Source: Coriobacteriales bacterium (GTDB taxonomy: Bacteria > Actinomycetota > Coriobacteriia > Coriobacteriales > UBA8131). Taken from it: DNA of 15,059 nt. Below are positions 5,955-11,445 of this stretch, piece by piece. The position numbers and the translations under genes were made by a program. The notes under the pieces were generated by a model. That model was not told the DNA's origin. It did no database searches and saw nothing but the letters and a program-made list of their open reading frames with translations. Every line of letters begins with the position of its first letter. Position 1 is the stretch's first letter. The stretch is from assembly GCA_031263665.1 (NCBI GenBank), contig JAISFJ010000129.1, forward strand, positions 1 to 15,059, given 5' to 3'.

Positions 5955-6977
5955 TCAATTTTCCATATCGATAACCACTTTGATGGCTTGAGTCTTGTCA
6001 GCAGCCATTTCCAGAGCCTCCTGTAGCTTCTCCAAGGGGTAGTGGTGGGTGATGATCTCCTTGGCGAACGTACGACCGGAAGCCAGGATGTCGATGACCT
6101 CCTGGATGTCACTGTCGTTGTAGCCGGAAGACCCCATGATCACGGCCTCAGTCATCAGACTGGCGACCGCCAACTCCTGCGGCTTGCCGAGACCCACGAT
6201 GGAAAGCCTTGAGTTTTCCTTACGGAGCTTGAGAAAGTCTTCAATGATGTTAGACGCGCCAGCGCAGTCCACCACAATGTCCACATTGATAGCTGTGCCA
6301 CTTTGCCTTCCTGGCAGGGTACCGAAATGCTCAGTGAAAAACTCAAACTTATCGCCCTCGCCAGGCAGCGGGGCAATGACGACACCCATCTTCTTCAACA
6401 GTGCGCGTTTGTAATCGCTGAGCACTATGTCCACGACTACCGGCGTAATGCCTTGGGCTACGAGCGCACTGATGCAGAGCAGACCGATGGAACCCGCACC
6501 ATAGAGCACCACGTTGTCGCCAGGCTTAGCACCGGGCCGATTCTTGCCGCGCGTGCCCACGCCAAAGGGCTCAATCAGCGATGCCTCATCGTAGGAGACA
6601 GTATCGGGCAGATGCCAAGCACCTACACCCGCCTTGGCCCCTGGTACCAAAATGTACTCAGAAAAGCCGCCCAACTGACAGGAATAGCGACCGGTCATAA
6701 CATATACTGGATGCACCCAGACGCGATCTCCCTTTTTGAACTCCTTGACATTCTTGCCCAGTTCCGCCACATAGCCCGCAGTCTCGTGGCCAAACTGCTT
6801 ACCCGGCTCTGGGCCAAAACCGGTAAGGTCTGAACCGCATATGGAGGAACGCACGGTCTTAACGAGAATATCGTCAGGCCCGACCTTTGGCTTGTCGATT
6901 TCCTGGACTTCTGCCTCGAGTTTTCCCTGAAAATACATCCCTGCTTTGTAGATACCAGCTTTCATTTTCTCAGCCAT
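5955..6977 (-). CDS. Zinc-dependent medium-chain alcohol/polyol dehydrogenase (MDR family) lacking the structural-zinc cysteines
   Basis: A 340-aa NAD(P)-dependent oxidoreductase of the medium-chain family, interconverting an alcohol and a ketone in the cytoplasm. The catalytic zinc site is visible as Cys47 (SSICGSD), His64-Glu65 (FGHETAG) and Glu136 (LIEPFGV). The Rossmann glycine motif is YGAGSIG (about 159-165), with Asp183 at the end of the second strand favouring NAD. The loop that normally carries four structural-zinc cysteines (around 90-105, HPVYVMTGRYSCQLGG) has only one Cys, so that site is missing. The ATG at 6977 has AAAGGA 6 nt upstream. It lies between the SDR and the second MFS gene, suggesting a step in the same catabolic route, such as oxidation or reduction of a cyclic polyol or hydroxyketone. 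The substrate is unknown. Confidence 0.88.
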   Translation of the reverse strand: MAEKMKAGIYKAGMYFQGKLEAEVQEIDKPKVGPDDILVKTVRSSICGSDLTGFGPEPGKQFGHETAGYVAELGKNVKEFKKGDRVWVHPVYVMTGRYSCQLGGFSEYILVPGAKAGVGAWHLPDTVSYDEASLIEPFGVGTRGKNRPGAKPGDNVVLYGAGSIGLLCISALVAQGITPVVVDIVLSDYKRALLKKMGVVIAPLPGEGDKFEFFTEHFGTLPGRQSGTAINVDIVVDCAGASNIIEDFLKLRKENSRLSIVGLGKPQELAVASLMTEAVIMGSSGYNDSDIQEVIDILASGRTFAKEIITHHYPLEKLQEALEMAADKTQAIKVVIDMEN

Positions 6978-7044
6978 AATGGTTCCTTTCTCTTGATAGT
7001 CTGTTCTTGTCTACTCAGCCCCTTCAGATCGTCATTGCAAGCAC

Positions 7045-7083
7045 CAGCAAAATAATCCAGGAACTACCAGATGCAGGCTGGTA
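7045..7083 (-). promoter_or_regulatory. Weak hairpin in the SDR-dehydrogenase gap
   Basis: Arms TACCAG (7065-7070) and CTGGTA (7078-7083) enclose a 7-nt loop. On the minus strand an ATTATTTT tract follows about 8 nt later. It could act as a partial attenuator inside the operon; the T-run is too distant for a standard terminator. Confidence 0.25.
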
Positions 7084-7107
7084 CTTGCCCATCAAGATCA
7101 AAAATCT

Positions 7108-7866
7108 TTAACAGACAGCCATGCCACTGTCCACTGGCAGTTCGATGCCGTTGACGAACTTGGCATCATCACTGGCCAGGAAAAGACAGGCTCTGGCGAT
7201 CTCGTCAGGCTCGATGTAGCCGTTGACCGGCATGGCGCGGCAGAGATTACTGAGGTCAACCTGAGCCTCATGATAGGCACCGCCAGAATGCTCACCGATG
7301 TTTGTGCGGGCACCCCCGGGATGGATAATGTTGCAGCGGATACCTTCTCTAAAGTGCCTGAAGGCAACGCTTTTGGTCAGCCCAGCCAGGCCGGCTTTGG
7401 CAGCCGTATAACTGGGCCCATGGTTGCCACGCAGGGCAGCATAGGAGCCGATGTTGATAATCGAGCCTCCCCCACCACTGATCATCAACGGAACGGCTCT
7501 GCGGATAATCCGAAACGGTGCCTTCAAATCGAGATCCATTATGCGATCCCAACGGACATCATCGGTTTCCAGAAGCGGGTAGCTTAAATCGTTGATACCG
7601 GCGATATTGCAAAGAATATCCAGACCGCCACATTTTGTTTTGGCCTCGCCGATAAAACGCTCAATATCCTCCGGCTTCGTCACATCGGCCAACACCGGAA
7701 ACACGCCGTCTGTGCCGCTCCATTTGGCAAGATCTTCTTCACGGAAGTCCACCGCGATAACCTTGGCTCCTTCGGAAACGAACAGCGCACAGGTCGCGTA
7801 ACCCATACCATTGCCAGCACCGGTGACGATTGCCGTCTTGTCCTGCAACCTCAGTTCTACAGCCAT
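7108..7866 (-). CDS. Short-chain dehydrogenase/reductase (classical SDR)
   Basis: A 252-aa cytoplasmic oxidoreductase. The cofactor-binding motif is TGAGNGMG (15-22), with Asp40 in VIAVDFRE pointing to NAD(H) over NADP(H). NIAG (87-90) replaces the usual NNAG. The catalytic residues are Ser141 (INIGSY), Tyr153 and Lys157 (YTAAK). The IHPGGARTNI segment is typical of the loop after strand 6, and the C-terminus (GIELPVDSGMAVC) is close to the canonical GxxxxVDGG. The ATG at 7866 has GAGG and AGGAG just upstream. It starts 40 nt after the carrier gene and is probably in the same operon. Phloroglucinol reductases are SDR enzymes, so reduction of a phenolic or cyclic diketone product of the Mo enzyme is attractive, but this is inference and many other alcohol substrates are possible. 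Confidence 0.9.
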   Translation of the reverse strand: MAVELRLQDKTAIVTGAGNGMGYATCALFVSEGAKVIAVDFREEDLAKWSGTDGVFPVLADVTKPEDIERFIGEAKTKCGGLDILCNIAGINDLSYPLLETDDVRWDRIMDLDLKAPFRIIRRAVPLMISGGGGSIINIGSYAALRGNHGPSYTAAKAGLAGLTKSVAFRHFREGIRCNIIHPGGARTNIGEHSGGAYHEAQVDLSNLCRAMPVNGYIEPDEIARACLFLASDDAKFVNGIELPVDSGMAVC

Positions 7867-7906
7867 TTCTCCTACCTCATTTCCTGTCGATGACTACTAC
7901 TTTGAG

Positions 7907-9436
7907 TTATTCATCCTTCTTGAGCGGCTTTAACAACAGGCCGGTGATCAGCAGCACAACTGAGAGTATGATGACGATGACCATAATCCATGGCATTGCC
8001 GAAGGTATGGCGGCTACGGTGGCGGCGCTCTTATCCAAGCCGCCCGCAATCAAGGGGGCAGCGAATACCGCCTGCACCAAGCCGAAAATCGGCATCGCCA
8101 GACCGCCGCCGAGATTTTGACCCACCTGAACAATCGAATTAGCCTGAAGACGAATATCCGACTTGATCTGGATCTGCGGCGCAGCGGCGCCCAACACCTG
8201 GTTTCGCGAATTATAGATGCCAGCAAGCAGCATGAGTATCAGCACGGCGATATAAGGTACTTTTGGAGTGCCGTCTGCGTTCGTTCCGAGAACCCCAAAA
8301 AACAGAGCAGCGAATACCACGAAGACCGCCAACTGAACTATGGTAGCCATGGTTGTTACGCCCCTGGCGTTGCCAGCCTTAGCAATCCGCTTGCCAAAAA
8401 TCGGCCCCAGAAATAGACTGGCTACGGCTACGCAGGCAGTCGGCAGAAGCATAGATAACCCTTTGGTTTCTGGGTCGATGGCTTGGATAATTGGGTCAGC
8501 CCTGAGTGTTGGGAGGTACTGTGGCAAGAAATAGGTGAGAGCCATCGAGGTAATCATGCACAGCGCAATCGAAACTGCTAACATCACGCAGTTCCAATCT
8601 TTTAATACTTTCTTAGGAACGATGGCCTTCTCATCTTTTTTGTTGATGTCAACTATGAGGATAATCAGGCCAATCACTGCAACGACGGCAAGAACGTTAC
8701 TGACCAGGGAGCCCAGCGGAAAAATTGATGTCATGGAGAGCATGATAATCAGAGCGCCTAAAAAGATCATCAGTCCAGCGGTACCCAAAACATCGAAGGT
8801 GTGGCTAGGCGACGCCAGATTGGCAACCTCTTCCTTCTTGACGGTGACGCCCAAAAACTCCATGACCAGAGCTACCCCCATCAAGATGGCAAGAATGACG
8901 TTCAGACCACGCCAACCGATGGGACTCTGCATGATCATGCCACCGACAATTGGTCCAACAAGCATACCGATGGAACTCATCGTGCCAACCAGCCCCAGAT
9001 AGAGGCCAGCCTTGGACTGTCCAAACATATCCCGGATCAACGAAAACCCCAAGACGTAGATACCAGCGCTGACAAAGCCCCAAAAAGCGCTGACTAAAGC
9101 GATGATCATCATCGAAGGCGCCACTGCTCGACCCAGCAGCACGATCAGGCCAAGTAGAAGCGAGATGCAGATCAAGGGCTTTTTGAGAGCCGGGTTTTTG
9201 GCACCAAAATAACCAAAAAGCGGCATGGCGATGAGTCCGAGAATGCCGCCGACTGAGATGGCGAATATATAGAGATAGCCATCGGGAAACTCAGTCTGAG
9301 CCGTGCGCAGCCAACTGGAGAAGGTCACTGAAGTCATCAGCTGGGCTATCAACCCGATATAAAGCCCCACCAGTGTGAGCATTTTCTTGTTTTGCGGCGC
9401 GGCTAAAAAGGCGTTCTTAGTTTCGGATTCACTCAT
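7907..9436 (-). CDS. MFS transporter, paralogue of the carrier at 4433-5860
   Basis: A 509-aa major facilitator superfamily carrier with about 14 hydrophobic segments. It shares extended blocks with the other carrier in the window: the PLFGYFGAKNPALKKP loop, GFSLIRDMFGQSKAGLYLG, SSIGMLVGPIVGG and AAAPQIQIKSDIRLQANSIVQVGQNLG. The shared PQIQIKS-x-IR motif suggests a common sub-family. The ATG at 9436 has GGAGGG 6 nt upstream. The gene is 46 nt after the VOC gene and 40 nt before the SDR gene, so it is firmly inside the catabolic operon. It likely imports the aromatic or cyclic substrate or exports a product; direction cannot be read from sequence. The C-terminus ends in a short charged tail (KPLKKDE). 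Confidence 0.9.
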   Translation of the reverse strand: MSESETKNAFLAAPQNKKMLTLVGLYIGLIAQLMTSVTFSSWLRTAQTEFPDGYLYIFAISVGGILGLIAMPLFGYFGAKNPALKKPLICISLLLGLIVLLGRAVAPSMMIIALVSAFWGFVSAGIYVLGFSLIRDMFGQSKAGLYLGLVGTMSSIGMLVGPIVGGMIMQSPIGWRGLNVILAILMGVALVMEFLGVTVKKEEVANLASPSHTFDVLGTAGLMIFLGALIIMLSMTSIFPLGSLVSNVLAVVAVIGLIILIVDINKKDEKAIVPKKVLKDWNCVMLAVSIALCMITSMALTYFLPQYLPTLRADPIIQAIDPETKGLSMLLPTACVAVASLFLGPIFGKRIAKAGNARGVTTMATIVQLAVFVVFAALFFGVLGTNADGTPKVPYIAVLILMLLAGIYNSRNQVLGAAAPQIQIKSDIRLQANSIVQVGQNLGGGLAMPIFGLVQAVFAAPLIAGGLDKSAATVAAIPSAMPWIMVIVIILSVVLLITGLLLKPLKKDE

Positions 9437-9482
9437 GGTTTTCCCTCCAAAGTCTTGTTAATGAATGTTGTTTTCATGTTAA

Positions 9483-9998
9483 TCAGGCACCGAGCTTCCT
9501 CCAAAGGTCTTTGCCGTCCCAATCTTTGGCAGCAGCGGCGATTGAGTCCCAGAAGGGTTTAACGACCGGCGCATGAATCTCCAGGTAGTGCCCGTAGACA
9601 CTGGTCAGGTCGATGTAGGCGACACGCAGTCCGCCGCCAGAAGTCATGGTGAACAGCGGTTCAAAACCTACCTCGGCAAACTGTTTGATAGCCCCGTCAA
9701 AATCATCGACCCAGTTGGAGAAATGATGGAAGCCATAATGCCCTAGTTCTTCGTAAGGGTTAGGTTTGCTCAAAACCTGTACCAGCTCGATTTGCAGATC
9801 GCCGAATTGGCCGAAAGCAGTACTCATGGTCAGCTCGATTTGCTGACCACGGTAATCGACCGTCTGAGTCGTGGGATCCATGTAGAGAAACGGACCCGAT
9901 CCGAAGAGCGCCGAATGCGCCCGAGCGAACGACTCCATATCCTCCACGTAATATGAAATCTGGTTGGTAGCGTACTTGTTTAAAATCGTCTCATACAT
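9483..9998 (-). CDS. VOC-superfamily protein (glyoxalase/epimerase-like)
   Basis: A 171-aa protein with two VOC half-repeats. Candidate metal ligands follow the Gln/His-Glu-His-Glu pattern: Gln13 (TNQISYYVED), Glu71 (LQIELVQ), His91 or His92 (YGFHHFSNWVDD) and Glu140 (HYLEIH). The FHHFSNWV block resembles methylmalonyl-CoA epimerase-type members, which abstract a proton next to a carbonyl. Dihydrodaidzein racemase of gut Coriobacteriia is also a VOC-fold protein, so a racemase, epimerase or tautomerase acting on a cyclic phenolic ketone is plausible here. The ATG at 9998 has AAGGAG 6 nt upstream. It sits between the zinc-ribbon gene and the first MFS gene. Fold and metal site are well supported; the reaction is inference. 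An unrelated GloA-like VOC gene at 2079-2447 is much shorter. Confidence 0.85.
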   Translation of the reverse strand: MYETILNKYATNQISYYVEDMESFARAHSALFGSGPFLYMDPTTQTVDYRGQQIELTMSTAFGQFGDLQIELVQVLSKPNPYEELGHYGFHHFSNWVDDFDGAIKQFAEVGFEPLFTMTSGGGLRVAYIDLTSVYGHYLEIHAPVVKPFWDSIAAAAKDWDGKDLWRKLGA

Positions 9999-10099
9999 TG
10001 GTGTCTCCTTAACTTGGTTAATTCACCTACATATCTCATAGCTTGGTATGTCTGGCGACGCACATTCTCTCGCCTTGCTCCCTTCTTTCTCTGCGCTCG

Positions 10100-10486
10100 C
10101 TACGCTTTAGGCGACGCAGGTGGCGCACCGGGAGGCCGTGGTGGCGCACCGGGAGCCCCAGGGGGCTTCGGCGCACCGGGTGGGGCTTGAGGCCTTGGCG
10201 CACCGGGGGCATTCGGCGCACCGGGTGGGGCCGGTGCCTTGGGCATGACTGGCGCTTTCACAGCGCCATTCTGCATGGCGGCCATAATTTCGGCCTCGGT
10301 AGCACCACATTGGGCGCATTCTTTAGCTGCCGGAGGGTTCATAAAGCCGCAAAGCGGGCACTCGACATCGGGGCCCGTCTTGGACAACTCGGCTCCACAT
10401 TCAGCGCAAACCTTGGCGATGGGCTTGTTCATCTTTCCGCATTTGGGACACTTATTCAACGATATTTCTGCAGGTCTGAAACACAT
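10100..10486 (-). CDS. Double zinc-ribbon protein with Pro/Gly/Ala-rich tail
   Basis: A 128-aa protein starting MCFRPAEI. Two zinc ribbons are visible: Cys13/Cys16 with Cys27/Cys30 (CPKCGKMN...CAECGAEL) and Cys43/Cys46 with Cys57/Cys60 (CPLCGFMN...CAQCGATE). From about residue 78 the chain is a low-complexity tail of APPGAP/PGAPKPPGAP-type units, probably disordered. The chosen ATG at 10486 has GAGGAG 7 nt upstream; the frame stays open to 10525 but the added residues do not look genuine. It sits 155 nt after the Mo-enzyme small subunit and before the VOC gene, on the same strand. A role in metal or cofactor handling, or as a scaffold for the Mo enzyme, is possible but unproven. No named function is recognised. 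Confidence 0.8.
   Translation of the reverse strand: MCFRPAEISLNKCPKCGKMNKPIAKVCAECGAELSKTGPDVECPLCGFMNPPAAKECAQCGATEAEIMAAMQNGAVKAPVMPKAPAPPGAPNAPGAPRPQAPPGAPKPPGAPGAPPRPPGAPPASPKA
10124..10225. repeat. Short repeats CGCACCGGG encoding the Pro-Gly-Ala tail
   Basis: Five exact CGCACCGGG copies start at 10124, 10145, 10172, 10199 and 10217. Spacings of 21, 27, 27 and 18 are all multiples of three, so the frame of the zinc-ribbon protein tail is kept (minus strand reads Pro-Gly-Ala). Copy-number change between strains is likely. Confidence 0.7.
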
Positions 10487-10516
10487 AGGAAAACTCCTCG
10501 GAGGGTCGTTATTTTT

Positions 10517-10559
10517 CAAAGTCAACTTCTCGGTTTCTACGTACCAAAGTCAGCTTCTC
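10517..10559. repeat. Imperfect direct repeat upstream of the zinc-ribbon gene
   Basis: CAAAGTCAACTTCTC (10517-10531) recurs as CAAAGTCAGCTTCTC (10545-10559), 14 of 15 identical, with a period of 28 bp. It lies 31-73 bp upstream of the zinc-ribbon start and could be a tandem regulator site or a small local duplication. Confidence 0.45.
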
Positions 10560-10589
10560 AGGCCTCAATTTACCTACCTGTTGCCGAGT

Positions 10590-10623
10590 GCCGGGAAGGC
10601 GTTGCGAACCTTGCCTTCCCGGC
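10590..10623 (-). promoter_or_regulatory. Strong hairpin between the Mo-enzyme and the zinc-ribbon gene
   Basis: A perfect 11-bp inverted repeat, GCCGGGAAGGC (10590-10600) and GCCTTCCCGGC (10613-10623), has a 12-nt loop and lies 18 nt after the small-subunit stop. On the minus strand no T-run follows, so it looks more like an mRNA-stabilising or processing stem, or a factor-dependent terminator, than an intrinsic terminator. It would let the enzyme subunits be made in excess over downstream proteins. Confidence 0.6.
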
Positions 10624-10641
10624 GTATCAAAAATAGTCGGG

Positions 10642-11445
10642 CTACACCAATGCGATGTCCCCTAAACCGATGTCCTTCTCCTTGGTGGAGACATCCAAGG
10701 TCTTGGTTTTGCCGTCGGCCTCGATGGTCAGGGTGAAATCCGCATCCGGCAGGTCGCGAAGCCAGAAGTCGCCCCAATCATCCGTTGTGGCAGTAAAGGT
10801 GTCACCGTCGCCCGAAAGCGTGGCTTTGGCGCCGATGTAGACCTCCTGCGCATCGGGGTCATAAACCGTGCCGGCAACAAACTTCTTCGGCAGACCACCC
10901 TTGTAATAGACCCGCGGTTTGGTGCCGTACTCAGGGTGCAGCACCTCGCAGTCGCTGAGGTCAAAGTCCTTTTCCTCGCCGAAACGGATAATCTCGATGT
11001 GACAGTTGTCCACGCAGCGCGGCACGTTAATGGGATGGTCGCCATCCAGCAGATGAGCACAGCCGGTGCACTTCTGCGGAAGCTGGAGTTCTTCATTCCA
11101 ATAGATGACGTGATAGGGACAGCTTCCGACGATGGCTTTGTTGCCCTTGGCCTTCTCGGGATCGATAATCACCAAGCCGTCGTCACGCTTGTATACCGCG
11201 TCGGGAGCAGCCTTTACGCAAGGCGCGTCGTCGCAATGATTGCAGAGCGTGGTCTGATAGCTAACCTTAACGTGCGGACGAGCGCCACGCTCCTTTTGGT
11301 TTACCTTGCACCAGAACTGGCCGGAGAGAGGCTGGGGCTTGGCGTAGGGGCTCCAGTCGTTGCCGCAGTGTTCGTCTTTGCAGCCTATTTGACAGTTGTG
11401 GCAACCCACGCAGCCCTTGTAGTCGATAACAAATACCTTAGCCAT
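10642..11445 (-). CDS. bthL: Pyrogallol transhydroxylase-like small subunit, three-[4Fe-4S] ferredoxin protein (BthL family)
   Basis: A 267-aa cytoplasmic iron-sulfur subunit partnering the upstream Mo subunit. Cysteines for three clusters are visible: 12/15/18/22 (CVGCHNCQIGC), 68/71/76 (CNHCDDAPC), 109 (SCPYHVIYW), 126/129 (CTGC), 144 and 148 (CVDNC), twelve in all; the fourth Cys usual after CNHCxxxxC is absent, as in Pelobacter BthL. Blocks IDPEKAKG, CPYxVxYWNEE and GTKPRVYYK match BthL by recall. Residues from about 186 form the extra beta-rich domain (GAKATLSGDG...DLPDADFTLTIEADGKT), which in the Pelobacter enzyme is a small barrel. ATG 11445 is chosen because it overlaps the large-subunit stop as TAATG and has GGAAGGAGGG upstream; a longer open frame to 11535 is spurious. 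No signal peptide is present. Confidence 0.88.
   Translation of the reverse strand: MAKVFVIDYKGCVGCHNCQIGCKDEHCGNDWSPYAKPQPLSGQFWCKVNQKERGARPHVKVSYQTTLCNHCDDAPCVKAAPDAVYKRDDGLVIIDPEKAKGNKAIVGSCPYHVIYWNEELQLPQKCTGCAHLLDGDHPINVPRCVDNCHIEIIRFGEEKDFDLSDCEVLHPEYGTKPRVYYKGGLPKKFVAGTVYDPDAQEVYIGAKATLSGDGDTFTATTDDWGDFWLRDLPDADFTLTIEADGKTKTLDVSTKEKDIGLGDIALV

Noticed and set aside
6303..6833. 176-codon plus-strand frame opposite the MDR dehydrogenase
   Set aside because: The opposite strand encodes a complete dehydrogenase with catalytic motifs; this frame has no motif and no start signal.
10009..10021. Palindrome TTAAC-TTG-GTTAA before the VOC gene
   Set aside because: The arms are only 5 bp and it overlaps the ribosome binding site; chance occurrence is likely, so it was not listed as an operator.
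10124..10225. CRISPR-like spaced repeats
   Set aside because: Repeat units are only 9 bp, spacings are irregular multiples of three, and they encode a Pro-Gly-Ala tail; no cas gene or 23-47-bp repeat is present.
10043..10636. Plus-strand frame across the zinc-ribbon gene
   Set aside because: Its Arg/Gly/Trp-rich content is the complement of the Pro-Gly-Ala repeat; the minus-strand frame has ordered zinc-ribbon cysteines and a ribosome binding site.
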